Numbered from the stretch's first letter, positions 44,423 to 53,299 are shown. The stretch: DNA of 64,000 nucleotides from Niveispirillum fermenti (GCF_048066175.1 NZ_JBLTXA010000011.1:1-64000), one strand, 5' to 3'. A program made the numbers and translations. The notes: generated from the letters alone by a model not told the origin.

Positions 44423-46855
44423 ATGCATGGTGACGACGCGGATGACCTCTTCGCACCAGAGGATGAGGTTGCCGGCCCGGCCGCCGGGGCCGGGGGGGAG
44501 CAGCCCTGGCCCGTGCTTGTCGTCGATGATGACGAGGAAGTGCATATCATGACCCGGCTGGTGCTGGGCCGGCTGACCTACAAGGGGCGGCCGCTGGAAC
44601 TGCTGTCGGCCCGGTCAGGTGTGGAAGCGGATGCCATATTCCGTCGGCGCGACGATATCGCCGTGGCACTGCTGGATATCGTCATGGAGACCGATGATGC
44701 CGGCCTGCGCCTTGCCCGGCGCATCCGGGACGATTTCGCCAACAGCGACGTGCGTCTGATCCTGCGCACGGGCCAGCCGGGCCAGGCGCCCGTGCGCGAC
44801 GTGATCGTCAATTACGACATCAACGATTACAAGTCGAAGACCGAGCTGACGGCCGAGAAGCTGTTCATCACCATCATCACGGGCCTGCGCTCTTTCGACA
44901 ATATCCGCAGCGCGCGCATGGCGGAAAGCGCCAGCCGGCTGAAATCCAGCTTCCTGGCCGCCATGAGCCATGAAATCCGCACGCCCATGAACGGGGTCCT
45001 GGGCATGCTGGAACTGCTGTCGCTGACGGGGCTGGACAGCGACCAACTGGAAATGCTGTCCACGGCCCAGGTATCGGCCGGCGCCCTGCTGCGCATCATC
45101 GACGATATCCTGGATTTCTCGAAGATCGAGGCAGGCCGTATGGATATCGACCACCAGCCCGTCGACATCCCCGCCATCGTGGAGGGGGTGGCCGACATGC
45201 TGGCCCTGCAGGCCCGCAAGAAGGGACTGGTCCTGGATATCCATGTCGATCCGGCGATCCCGCCTTGCCTGCTGGGCGATCCCGTGCGGCTGCGCCAGAT
45301 CCTGTTCAACCTGGCCGGCAATGCCGTGAAGTTCACCGACCATGGCAGCTTGCATATCCGGGCGGACCGTACACCGGACCCGGCGCCCGGCCGGGTTCGA
45401 CTGCGTTTCACGGTGCGCGACACAGGCATCGGCATCAGCACCGAACACCAGGCCCGGCTGTTCCAACCCTTTGTGCAGGCGGAAACCTCCATTGGCCGGC
45501 GCTTCGGCGGTACGGGCCTGGGCCTGTCGATCAGCCAGCGGCTGGTCCACCTGATGCACGGTGCCATCGGGCTGGACAGCGTGCCCGGCCGCGGCTCCAC
45601 CTTCTGGTTCACGCTGGAGCTGGATGCGGCCGAGGGGGTGCAGGCGGGGACGGCTGCGCTTGCCGCCCCGCCACTGGCCGGGCTGGGCGTGGGGCTGGAC
45701 ATAACCGACCCGGACTTGGCGGAAACGCTGGCCGCCTATCTGGTGCGGGACGGGGCCGTGCTGCTGGATACCCACCGGCCGGATGTGCAGGTGCGGATCG
45801 CCATGGCCGGCACAGGCCCCCTGCCATCCTCGACCAGTGCCCTCGCGCTGTCCGAAACAATTCCCGCACCTTCCGGCGGCGGCCCCGCACTCGTCCTGAT
45901 CGCCGATGGGGAGGCGCGATGGCCCTGCGAGGGGCTGGTGGCGGATGGCCGGCTTCTGCTGTCCCGCCCCATTCGCCGCGCAGCCCTGCTGCGGGCTGTC
46001 GCCGTGGCGGCAGGGCAACCGGTGGCGGAACCGGCCGCCCTCCGGACCGGCCCTGTCAACCGTCCGCCGGTTCCCGGCCCGGCGGAGGCCGCGGCCAGCG
46101 GCCGCCTGATCCTGGTGGCGGAGGACCAGAAGGTCAACCAGATGGTCATCCGCCGGCAGTTGGAACAGCTTGGCCATGCCTGCGAAATCCATGGCGATGG
46201 CGTTGCCGCCCTGGCCGCTTGGAAGCCGGGCGCCCATGGCTTGCTGCTGACCGACTGCAACATGCCGGACATGGACGGGTATGAACTGACGGCGGCCATC
46301 CGCGCGCGGGAAGCGGCCGGCACCCTGCCCCGCATGCCCGTCATCGCGCTGACCGCCAACGCCATGGCAGGAGAGGACCAGCGCTGCCTGAATGCCGGCA
46401 TGGATGATTTCCTGGCAAAGCCGGTGGATCTGGCTCAGCTTCAGCGCTGTCTGGAACGCTGGATGGGTCCCGTCCCCGAGCCGTCGGACACAGCGCGGGC
46501 CACCGGCCCCGACAGCCCACCGGCACCGGCCATCTTCGACCCCGCCATCACCATCGACCTGTTTGGCGGGCTGGACGGGGAGGCCGCGGCCTTCCTGGAA
46601 GAATTCCGCCGATCCTTGCGCGACCTGTCCACCGCAGCCCTGCGCGCGCTGCAGGACGGGGACAGGGAAAAGGCGCGCGGTCGCGTCCATGCCCTGGCCG
46701 GTGTGGCCAAGAATGGCGGCGCCCCGGCGCTGGGGGTGCTGGCCGACCGGGTCGAAGCCGCCCTGAAGGAAGGAAGGACGACCGAGGCGGGTATCGATGC
46801 CATAAAGATACCCGGTATGATTGATGAGGTTGTTGCCGCGATCGGCACGCTGTAG
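44423..46855 (+). CDS. Hybrid sensor histidine kinase (REC-HisKA-HATPase-REC-HPt)
   Basis: Soluble phosphorelay protein of 810 aa with no transmembrane segment. The N-terminal receiver (residues ~30-155, VLVVDDDEEV, Asp85) is followed by a HisKA dimerisation helix with His183 in AAMSHEIRTPMN. The ATPase (residues ~235-400) has N box NLAGNAVKFTDHG and G boxes DTGIGIS and FGGTGLGLSI. A degenerate middle segment leads to a second receiver (residues ~560-680, phospho-Asp near 610 in LLTDCNMPDMDG) and an HPt domain with His756 in GRVHALAGVA. The first receiver, of the LLDIVMETDDAG type, suggests the kinase is itself controlled by another phosphodonor. A CheY-like regulator gene follows 131 bp downstream. 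Confidence 0.93.
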   Translation: MHGDDADDLFAPEDEVAGPAAGAGGEQPWPVLVVDDDEEVHIMTRLVLGRLTYKGRPLELLSARSGVEADAIFRRRDDIAVALLDIVMETDDAGLRLARRIRDDFANSDVRLILRTGQPGQAPVRDVIVNYDINDYKSKTELTAEKLFITIITGLRSFDNIRSARMAESASRLKSSFLAAMSHEIRTPMNGVLGMLELLSLTGLDSDQLEMLSTAQVSAGALLRIIDDILDFSKIEAGRMDIDHQPVDIPAIVEGVADMLALQARKKGLVLDIHVDPAIPPCLLGDPVRLRQILFNLAGNAVKFTDHGSLHIRADRTPDPAPGRVRLRFTVRDTGIGISTEHQARLFQPFVQAETSIGRRFGGTGLGLSISQRLVHLMHGAIGLDSVPGRGSTFWFTLELDAAEGVQAGTAALAAPPLAGLGVGLDITDPDLAETLAAYLVRDGAVLLDTHRPDVQVRIAMAGTGPLPSSTSALALSETIPAPSGGGPALVLIADGEARWPCEGLVADGRLLLSRPIRRAALLRAVAVAAGQPVAEPAALRTGPVNRPPVPGPAEAAASGRLILVAEDQKVNQMVIRRQLEQLGHACEIHGDGVAALAAWKPGAHGLLLTDCNMPDMDGYELTAAIRAREAAGTLPRMPVIALTANAMAGEDQRCLNAGMDDFLAKPVDLAQLQRCLERWMGPVPEPSDTARATGPDSPPAPAIFDPAITIDLFGGLDGEAAAFLEEFRRSLRDLSTAALRALQDGDREKARGRVHALAGVAKNGGAPALGVLADRVEAALKEGRTTEAGIDAIKIPGMIDEVVAAIGTL

Positions 46856-46986
46856 TCAACTAGGCGAGCGGGTTGCAGGAGTGCAGCGCGGCACAAGCAT
46901 GGCGTGGGTCGGCGGGCATGGCACGCGCTGTCCCGTGCGGGAAGTGCGCGCCATGCTGAAAGTACAGACACCATTTGGGAGGGCTC

Positions 46987-47388
46987 ATGTCGGTCTATGT
47001 CACCTTCAGCCGGATGAACGCCCTGATCGTGGAGGACCAGGCCTTCATCCGGACGGTCGTGTCCCGCATTCTGAAGCAGTTGGAATTCAATCAGATATGG
47101 GAAGCGGATGAAGGGACGACCGGGCTCGGCCTGGCACTGGAGCGCAAGCCCGACATCATCATCTGCGATATCGAGATGGCGCCCATGGATGGGCTCACCT
47201 TCCTGCAGAATCTGCGGCAGCAGGAGGAACTGGGCCGCCGCACCCCTGTCATCTTCCTGACCAACCACGCGCAGAAGGACATGGTGCTGAAGGCCCGCGA
47301 CCTGGGCGTGAACGCTTTCATCGCCAAGCCCGTGACCGTGATCGGCCTGCGGGAGAAACTGGCCGTGCTGCTGGGCTCGCGGCGATGA
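46987..47388 (+). CDS. CheY-like single-domain response regulator
   Basis: 133-aa stand-alone receiver. The acidic pair is in LIVEDQAFIR, the phospho-acceptor Asp61 in IIICDIEMAPMDG, the Thr switch region in VIFLTNH, and the Lys in AFIAKPV. There is no output domain, so it acts as a phosphorelay shuttle or on a protein partner. The start at 46987 follows GGGAGGG. Its stop overlaps the acetyltransferase ATG (ATGA), linking the two at translation. It probably receives phosphate from the upstream hybrid kinase (inference). Confidence 0.92.
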   Translation: MSVYVTFSRMNALIVEDQAFIRTVVSRILKQLEFNQIWEADEGTTGLGLALERKPDIIICDIEMAPMDGLTFLQNLRQQEELGRRTPVIFLTNHAQKDMVLKARDLGVNAFIAKPVTVIGLREKLAVLLGSRR

Positions 47389-47849
47389 CGCAACCGGTGG
47401 TGCGGTTCCACTGGCAGGGGTTCGACGGCTTCGATGCCCTGTCCTTGTACGACATGCTACGATTCCGGCAGGACATCTTCATCGTGGAACAGAATTCCGC
47501 CTATCCGGACCTGGACGGGCTGGACCCGGCCTGCGATCACCTGCTGGCCTGGGACACCGATGGCCGCATTGCCGGTTATCTGCGCGCCTGCGGACCCCAT
47601 GCCGGGCAGCCGGCTTTCCTCGGCCGCATCGCCATCGCCCCTGCCCATCGTGGGGGCGGGCTGGGACGGCGTCTGGTGACGGAGGGTATGCGCCACATGG
47701 CCGGGCAGCATCCCGGCCAGCCGATCCGCATCGGCGCGCAGCAGCATCTGGCCCGATTTTATGAAAGCTTCGGTTTCCGCACGATGGGCGCACCTTATGA
47801 CGATGGGGGCATCGCCCACGTCACAATGTGGCACGGATTAAAGGGATAG
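47385..47849 (+). CDS. elaA: ElaA-type GNAT N-acetyltransferase
   Basis: GNAT acetyltransferase of the ElaA group. It has the typical LYDMLRFRQDIFIVEQNSAYPDLDG N-terminal segment (residues 21-45), the acetyl-CoA loop AHRGGGLGRRLV and the C-terminal ARFYESFGFRTMGAPYDDGGIAH signature. At 154 aa it is full length. The substrate is not known for the family. Translation is coupled to the CheY-like gene by a 4-bp overlap. Confidence 0.93.
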   Translation: MTQPVVRFHWQGFDGFDALSLYDMLRFRQDIFIVEQNSAYPDLDGLDPACDHLLAWDTDGRIAGYLRACGPHAGQPAFLGRIAIAPAHRGGGLGRRLVTEGMRHMAGQHPGQPIRIGAQQHLARFYESFGFRTMGAPYDDGGIAHVTMWHGLKG

Positions 47850-48011
47850 GCCGCACCTTGTTCGGCGGCGACTGCCGCCACCCGGACGTGCCGCGTCGCC
47901 CAAGCTGCCAGACGGCAGCGCCGGCAAAGGAGGGCGGTGATCGAACACGATCAGCGAGATTTGGTGTCAGGCTTTACCCGAAGGCCCCCTGCCCTCTACG
48001 CCACCATTCCA

Positions 48012-48986
48012 TCATCCACCAGATGGCAGCAGGAATATCTGACCGGGATAGATTAGGTCGGGGTCGCGGATCTGGGCCTGATTGGCATCGAAGATGACGG
48101 TATATTGCAGTCCTTCGCCATAGGTGCGGCGGGCAATGGCCCAGAGATTGTTACCCGGCACAACGACCACGGCCCGACCCGCCAATGCCTGTTCGGGGAT
48201 CGGCTTCTTGTCAAAATTCACCTCGGCCCGGCTGACCACCTTGCTGTCGGGACCGACCTGATCGACACGCAGGCTGTATTGTCCATCCTCCAGCCCGCGT
48301 TCCGGCGTGAGGGCCCAGCGGCTGTCTTCGCCCACCGTCGTCCGGCCGATCAGCGTGTTCTGGAGATAGAGCATCACCTCCGTCCCCGGCTTGGCCTTGC
48401 CACCCACCGTCACCTTGCCGCCGCGATCATAATCGATCGTATCGATTGTCACTTCGCCCGCAGGCCGCGGGGCACCATCCTGCTCGCCCGAGCGCGGGGC
48501 CTGCAGCACGCGGCTACCACCGCCGTCGGACAACACGGCAAGGGCCCCACCCTCTGCACGCCGACCGGCCAGATCACGGTCACGGTCCGGCACGGCCAGG
48601 ACGACCGTGGCCTCACCCCTGGTCAGGGTGCCATCCGTGGCCACCTGCTCCAGCCGCAATTCCCGTGCGCCGGGTTCCAGCGGGTCGGACGGCAGGAAAA
48701 CCCATTCCCCCCTGCCATCGGCCACGACGCCGCCCAACAGCGTATCGCCATCCAGGATGCGCACCGTGGCCCCGGGCAGGGCCCGGCCGGCGATCACGGC
48801 CGATCCGTTCACCTCCACCCGGACCACATCGAAGGCAGGCAGGCTGACGGATCGGGCAGCCGGCGCCTGCGCAGCCGGTGTGCCTGCGGGACCATCCGCC
48901 GCCGGTCGCATCTGCCATGCCACGGCACCGATGGCAACAACAGCAAGAGCGGCCAGGGGGATAAGAATCTTGCGGTCCACGGGCAT
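48012..48986 (-). CDS. LysM-domain membrane/periplasmic protein
   Basis: An N-terminal hydrophobic anchor (residues ~7-25, ILIPLAALAVVAIGAVAW) is followed by an Ala/Pro-rich linker. About 200 residues of beta-rich repeats come next (segments such as AVIAGRALPGATVRI and VTVGGKAKPGTEVMLYL resemble Ig-like/bacterial surface domains). A C-terminal LysM follows (VVVVPGNNLWAIARRTYG ... DLIYPGQIFLLP, residues ~275-322). LysM binds the glycan of peptidoglycan. The ATG at 48986 has AAGG upstream, and a GTG two codons earlier is possible. This architecture is common in alphaproteobacteria but the role is not defined. It is followed downstream by a 160-bp gene-free stretch before elaA (convergent). Confidence 0.85.
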   Translation of the reverse strand: MPVDRKILIPLAALAVVAIGAVAWQMRPAADGPAGTPAAQAPAARSVSLPAFDVVRVEVNGSAVIAGRALPGATVRILDGDTLLGGVVADGRGEWVFLPSDPLEPGARELRLEQVATDGTLTRGEATVVLAVPDRDRDLAGRRAEGGALAVLSDGGGSRVLQAPRSGEQDGAPRPAGEVTIDTIDYDRGGKVTVGGKAKPGTEVMLYLQNTLIGRTTVGEDSRWALTPERGLEDGQYSLRVDQVGPDSKVVSRAEVNFDKKPIPEQALAGRAVVVVPGNNLWAIARRTYGEGLQYTVIFDANQAQIRDPDLIYPGQIFLLPSGG

Positions 48987-49043
48987 GGTCACCTTGATCT
49001 TGCCGGGCGGGGGTGAAGGAAGGGGGAAGAGAGGCCCCGAGGG

Positions 49044-49697
49044 TCAGGCGAAGCTGACCAGTCCCCATATGGCGGTAATGGATATTGCCGCGACAAGCGC
49101 GGCCCGTACAAGCGAAACGATCCGGGGAGCCGGAATGTTCCCGGGCAGGTTCATGCGTCCCGTCACCATGGGCCGAACCAGATCCAGCCGCTTCCACAGC
49201 GCATAGAGCAGAATGGCCGCGACATGCAGGCCGACAATGATCAGCAGGATATCGAAATTGGTCATGTGGATGGTGCGCATCAGCGACGACACCGACCCGG
49301 TGACATAGGGAACCAGCGGGCCATCGGTCAGGATGCCATCGCTGGTGAACAGGCCCGACCCGGCCTGCACCGCCACCACGGCCAGCAGCGCCAGCACCGA
49401 CAGCGCACCCAGCGGATTATGGCCGGCATGGGGTGGCAGGCGACCGGGCGCCCGCAACTCCCGCAGGTGCCCCATGATGGCCGACGGACCGCGCACGAAG
49501 CTGGCGAACCGCGCCGTCTGGGACCCGACCAGCCCCCAGATCAGGCGGAACAGGACCAGCGCCAGGACGGCATAGCCAAAGCGCATGTGCCAGTCGAACG
49601 CCCCTTCCTCCCCCGTGATCCAGGCGCCGGCGATGCAAAGCACCAGCAACCAGTGGAACAGGCGGGTCGGCAGATCCCAAACCAGCGTCTTGCGCAT
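49044..49697 (-). CDS. Cytochrome b561-type membrane protein
   Basis: Di-haem b-type cytochrome of the bacterial b561/Ni-hydrogenase b group, 217 aa with four or five transmembrane helices. Candidate haem-ligand histidines are in LFHWLLVL, DWHMRFGYAVL, RTIHMTNFD and VGLHVAAILLYALWKR. The ATG at 49697 has a strong AAGGAGG. It is adjacent to and co-directional with a cytochrome c' gene (82-bp gap), forming a likely electron-transfer pair between quinol and a periplasmic haem protein (inference). Confidence 0.88.
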   Translation of the reverse strand: MRKTLVWDLPTRLFHWLLVLCIAGAWITGEEGAFDWHMRFGYAVLALVLFRLIWGLVGSQTARFASFVRGPSAIMGHLRELRAPGRLPPHAGHNPLGALSVLALLAVVAVQAGSGLFTSDGILTDGPLVPYVTGSVSSLMRTIHMTNFDILLIIVGLHVAAILLYALWKRLDLVRPMVTGRMNLPGNIPAPRIVSLVRAALVAAISITAIWGLVSFA

Positions 49698-49779
49698 CCT
49701 GCGGCCTCCTTGACACATGCCTTCATGCTACCGCGGGCGGCCCCCTACCGGATTGCGGAGGACCGCCCGCGCCGGCACA

Positions 49780-50244
49780 TTACTCGCGATAGGCGTCGTG
49801 GCAGGCCTTGCAGCTTCCCCCCAGCTTGCCGACCTGGTCCCCGATGGCCGCCTTGTCGCCGCCGGCCGCCGCCACGACGAAGGCTGCCGCCTCAGTCTGG
49901 AACGCCGTGGTCTTGGCCTTGAAATCGTCCGGGTTGGTCCAGATGCCGGGCTTCGCCTCGCTCTTGCCCAGACCGGCGGCCGTGCCCTCGGGCCACCAGC
50001 CGGGGAATGCCTTCGCCACGGCATCGATGGTGGCGGCGGCGGCCTGCACATCGGCCGCCGTGCCGCGCCCGTCGCGCACAAAGCCGGCCGCGGCCTTCAT
50101 GGCGTCGCCGGCCTTCTTCAATTCGGTCTTGCGGGCCTCCACCACGGCCAGCGGGTCCTGCTGGGCCTGCGCGCCGGCCACGAAACCGGCCAGGCTGGCC
50201 GCTGCGACAATGCCGGCCACCATGGTGCCGAAACGATGCTTCAT
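49780..50244 (-). CDS. Cytochrome c' (class II c-type cytochrome)
   Basis: Periplasmic four-helix cytochrome, 154 aa. The signal peptide ends VAGAQA, and the single haem site CKACHDAYRE is at the extreme C-terminus, as expected for class II cytochromes. Family members bind NO and CO at a five-coordinate haem. The ATG at 50244 (GGAGGAG upstream) is preferred to the preceding GTG. The location just upstream of a cytochrome b561 gene fits a shared operon. Confidence 0.92.
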   Translation of the reverse strand: MKHRFGTMVAGIVAAASLAGFVAGAQAQQDPLAVVEARKTELKKAGDAMKAAAGFVRDGRGTAADVQAAAATIDAVAKAFPGWWPEGTAAGLGKSEAKPGIWTNPDDFKAKTTAFQTEAAAFVVAAAGGDKAAIGDQVGKLGGSCKACHDAYRE

Positions 50245-50503
50245 CACTCAACTCCTCCGTCATGCGGTGCCGCGGACGCCCTGTGGGTCGGCCCGGCCGG
50301 GGGTAACGGCGGCCCGATCCGCCTCGGGAACACCATCGGGTGAGATGGGGTGCGCTTGTGTCCCGTCAACAGATGGTGTAGGGCCGAAGGGATCGATGGC
50401 GCATCCTGATCGCAACCGCGAGCAGAGTGCCCGCTGTCGGGGTCAATTTGCAAGCCGCTGCCAAGGGGTCGCGGCATTGTCTGTAGAGGAAAGCAGCACC
50501 ACC

Positions 50504-51103
50504 ATGTCGTCCATCCGTAGCGTCTGTGTTTATTGCGGTTCCTCCGACTTCGTTGCCGACAGTTTCAAGGAGGCCGCGCGCCAGACCGGTACGCTGCTGG
50601 CCCGCAGCGGATTCGACCTTGTCTATGGCGGTGGCCGGGTCGGCCTGATGGGGATCGTCGCCGATGCCGGCCTGTCGGCCGGTGCCAAGGTCACCGGCAT
50701 CATCCCCGATCACATCAAGCGCTACGAGGTCGATCACCTGGGCCTGACCGAACTGATCGTCGTGGAGAGCATGCACACCCGCAAGCGGATGATGGTGGAG
50801 CGGTCCGACGCCTTCGTCATCCTGCCGGGCGGCATCGGCACACTGGATGAGATGTTCGAGATCATCACCTGGCGACAGCTCCGTCTGCATGGCAAGCCGG
50901 TGATCATCGTCAATATCGACGGGTTCTGGGACCCGCTGCTGGCCCTGCTGGACCACATGACGCTGACGGGTTTCATGCGCAAGCCCAACCTGCCGGGCGC
51001 GGAGGATCGCCTCTACCACGTGGTCGACAGCGTGGAAGAGGTGCCGCCCCTGCTTGCCCGCCTGACGGAGGCGGCGCATAAAGTCAAAAGTGAAAAGATG
51101 TAA
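50504..51103 (+). CDS. LOG-family protein (TIGR00730 Rossmann-fold)
   Basis: Predicted nucleoside-5'-monophosphate phosphoribohydrolase of the LOG (lysine-decarboxylase-like) family, which releases cytokinin-type bases from their nucleotides. Signatures: VCVYCGSS, LVYGGGRVGLMG, SMHTRKRMM and the diagnostic PGGIGTLDEMFE. At 199 aa it is full length. The ATG at 50504 has AGAGGAAAG upstream. It lies 163 bp upstream of icd, with a long-looped hairpin in between, so co-transcription is unclear. Confidence 0.9.
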   Translation: MSSIRSVCVYCGSSDFVADSFKEAARQTGTLLARSGFDLVYGGGRVGLMGIVADAGLSAGAKVTGIIPDHIKRYEVDHLGLTELIVVESMHTRKRMMVERSDAFVILPGGIGTLDEMFEIITWRQLRLHGKPVIIVNIDGFWDPLLALLDHMTLTGFMRKPNLPGAEDRLYHVVDSVEEVPPLLARLTEAAHKVKSEKM

Positions 51104-51162
51104 GGGGCCGGGCATTGCCAATGCCGCAGCCCAGCCACGCGGATCGATACGAAAATTACCAG

Positions 51163-51221
51163 GGCCGGTCCGGTTGCGACCGGCTTGCGAATAGGCTTTA
51201 TTGACAACCGCCGGACCGGCC
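51163..51221. other. Long-looped hairpin upstream of icd
   Basis: GGCCGGTCCGG (51163-51173) is perfectly complementary to CCGGACCGGCC (51211-51221) across a 37-nt loop; the loop contains ACCGG and TTTATTGACA. It may end the LOG transcript or structure the icd leader; the TTGACA suggests a promoter element in the same place. Confidence 0.5.
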
Positions 51222-51265
51222 GCTGGATCGCCGCCGGCACCCCTCACCCATGGGAGAGCGCCTCC

Positions 51266-52483
51266 ATGACGAAGATCAAAGTCGTCAATCCGATCGTGGA
51301 ACTCGACGGCGACGAAATGACCCGCGTGATCTGGCAGTTCATCAAGGACCGCCTGATCCTTCCGTACCTGGACGTGGATCTGAAATACTACGACTTGGGC
51401 GTCGAATATCGTGACGCCACCGACGACAAGGTCACCGTCGAAGCCGCCGAGGCCATCAAGCACTACGGCGTTGGCGTCAAGTGCGCCACCATCACCCCCG
51501 ACGAAGCGCGGGTGACGGAATTCAACCTGAAGCAGATGTGGCGCTCGCCGAACGGCACCATCCGCAACATCCTGGGCGGCACGGTGTTCCGTGAACCCAT
51601 CATCTGCAAGAACGTGCCGCGCCTGGTGCCGGGCTGGACGCAGCCGATCGTCATCGGCCGCCATGCCTTCGGCGACCAGTACAAGGCCACGGACTTCATC
51701 ATTCCCGGTGCCGGCCGCCTGTCCATCACCTTCACCAGCAAGGACGGCACCAGCAACATCCGCCACACGGTCTTCGATTTCGACGGGCCGGGCGTGGCGA
51801 TGGGCATGTACAACGTGGACGAATCGATCCGCGGTTTCGCCCGGGCCTGCATGAATTACGGCCTGCTGCGCGGCTATCCGGTCTATCTGTCCACCAAGAA
51901 CACGATCCTGAAGGCCTATGATGGCCGCTTCAAGGACCTGTTCCAGGAAGTGTTCGAGACGGAATTCGCCGACAAGTTCACGCAAGCCGGCATCACCTAC
52001 GAACACCGCCTGATCGATGACATGGTCGCCTCGGCGCTCAAGTGGTCTGGCAACTTCCTGTGGGCCGCCAAGAACTATGACGGCGACGTGCAGTCCGATC
52101 TGGTGGCGCAGGGCTTCGGCAGCCTCGGCCTGATGACCTCCGTCCTGATGACCCCCGACGGCAAGACGGTGGAGGCGGAAGCCGCCCATGGCACCGTGAC
52201 CCGCCATTACCGGGAACATCAGAAGGGCAAGCCCACCTCAACCAACCCCATCGCCAGCATCTTCGCCTGGACGCAGGGCCTGACCTATCGCGGCAAGTTC
52301 GACGATACGCCGGACGTGGTGGATTTCGCCAAGACGCTGGAGCGCGTCTGCGTGGACACGGTTGAAGCCGGCTACATGACCAAGGACCTAGCCACCCTGA
52401 TCGGCCCGGACCAGAAGTGGCTGACCACGCAGGACTTCCTGGCCAAGCTGGACGAGAACCTGCAGGCCGCGCGCGCCAAGTGA
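51266..52483 (+). CDS. icd: NADP-dependent isocitrate dehydrogenase
   Basis: TCA-cycle enzyme converting isocitrate to 2-oxoglutarate. It is of the eukaryote-like subgroup (IDH1/2-type, ~405 aa) common in alphaproteobacteria. The opening KIKVVNPIVELDGDEMTRVIW, the substrate-binding SPNGTIRNILGGTVFREPI and the coenzyme segment EAEAAHGTVTRHYR are all present. The ATG at 51266 has GGGAGAG upstream. A second, different isocitrate dehydrogenase is encoded at 57502-58953. Confidence 0.97.
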   Translation: MTKIKVVNPIVELDGDEMTRVIWQFIKDRLILPYLDVDLKYYDLGVEYRDATDDKVTVEAAEAIKHYGVGVKCATITPDEARVTEFNLKQMWRSPNGTIRNILGGTVFREPIICKNVPRLVPGWTQPIVIGRHAFGDQYKATDFIIPGAGRLSITFTSKDGTSNIRHTVFDFDGPGVAMGMYNVDESIRGFARACMNYGLLRGYPVYLSTKNTILKAYDGRFKDLFQEVFETEFADKFTQAGITYEHRLIDDMVASALKWSGNFLWAAKNYDGDVQSDLVAQGFGSLGLMTSVLMTPDGKTVEAEAAHGTVTRHYREHQKGKPTSTNPIASIFAWTQGLTYRGKFDDTPDVVDFAKTLERVCVDTVEAGYMTKDLATLIGPDQKWLTTQDFLAKLDENLQAARAK

Positions 52484-52507
52484 TAACAACGGTCGAAATA
52501 TTTGACT

Positions 52508-52617
52508 GTTGGTATCGGCGACCGCCGCCGCGCCGCTCGTGCGGCGTAGCCAAGCCAACGAATGTTGGTGCCGGCATTTGCGGGCGGTGACCAGAACCAA
52601 TTGGTTCTGGTCACCGC
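52508..52617. other. Structured non-coding stretch downstream of icd
   Basis: GTTGG at 52508 can pair with CCAAC at 52555, enclosing a CGCCGC-TCGT-GCGGCG hairpin (52531-52546). A second GTTGG at 52564 can pair with the same CCAAC, so the two pairings exclude each other. The two GTTGG words begin a 12-bp near-repeat (52508-52519 and 52564-52575, 10 of 12 identical). The stretch ends in a perfect 34-bp palindrome (52584-52617) with no loop. No ORF here looks coding. Confidence 0.65.
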
Positions 52618-52667
52618 AAAATAGGATAAGATCCCGCGACAGGGACGTCAGAAAAGAAGTTCAGGAG

Positions 52668-52704
52668 CCCCGGCCGTGGATGACACGCGCCGGGGTTTTC
52701 TTTT
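52668..52704 (+). terminator. Rho-independent terminator
   Basis: CCCCGGC (52668-52674) pairs with GCCGGGG (52689-52695) and is followed at once by TTTTCTTTT. A canonical plus-strand terminator, 185 bp after the icd stop, so it ends either the icd mRNA or a separate small RNA from the structured stretch. Confidence 0.85.
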
Positions 52705-52752
52705 GCGCATCAGGTCCGGCCAATCCGGAGCGGAGCAGGTACTGCCCGCAGG

Positions 52753-53202
52753 TCAAGGAACCGGTGGCGCCGGTTCCAGCCCCAGCACCTGCATCATGCC
52801 GGCCGGTCGCGCCAGCAGGTCGGCCAGCGTCACCCCGTCCAGCACCGCCAGGAAGGCGGCCAACGCCTGGCCCAGTACCTTTTGCAGGCGACAATCGCTG
52901 GTGATGGGACAGGTGTTGCCCGTCTCGAAGCATTCCACCAGCGACATGTCGGATTCCAACTGCCGGACCAGTGTGCCCAGGTTGATGTCCGCCGGCTCCC
53001 GTCCCAGGGCCAGACCGCCATTGCGTCCGCGAACCGTGCGGATATGACCCAACCGGCCCAGTTCATGGACGATCTTGGTCAGGTGATTCTCCGATATGCC
53101 GTATCGTGCCGCGATTTCCGGCACGGTGGCCAGCCCCTCGCGCTTCATGCCCAGGTAAAGCAGTACACGCAGGCCGTAATCGGTATAGCGGGTCAGCCGC
53201 AT
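52753..53202 (-). CDS. nsrR: Rrf2-family NO-sensing repressor NsrR
   Basis: Iron-sulfur transcription factor of 149 aa. The winged helix (residues ~1-62, LTRYTDYGLRVLLYLG, ISENHLTKIVHELGRLG, VRGRNGGL) is followed by the three cluster cysteines Cys91, Cys98 and Cys104 (CFETGNTCPITSDC), close to the NsrR pattern. The ATG at 53202 has GGAAGG 7 nt upstream, better than the ATG two codons earlier. It is divergent from hmp, the classical NsrR target, with two NsrR-like operators between them. Confidence 0.92.
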   Translation of the reverse strand: MRLTRYTDYGLRVLLYLGMKREGLATVPEIAARYGISENHLTKIVHELGRLGHIRTVRGRNGGLALGREPADINLGTLVRQLESDMSLVECFETGNTCPITSDCRLQKVLGQALAAFLAVLDGVTLADLLARPAGMMQVLGLEPAPPVP

Positions 53203-53299
53203 CGTCATTCCTTCCACACCCCCTTCCCCATGCCATCCACGCCTCGGCAGGGCAAGGCCCATGGGCCGACGCCTGCCATGCGACAATCCGGCCGACCAA

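Noticed and set aside
50366..52219. A 617-codon minus-strand open frame over the LOG and icd genes
   Set aside because: Antisense to two clear conserved genes and without any domain.
52372..52614. Short frames across the palindrome downstream of icd
   Set aside because: They exist only because the palindrome is open in several frames; no ribosome site or homology.
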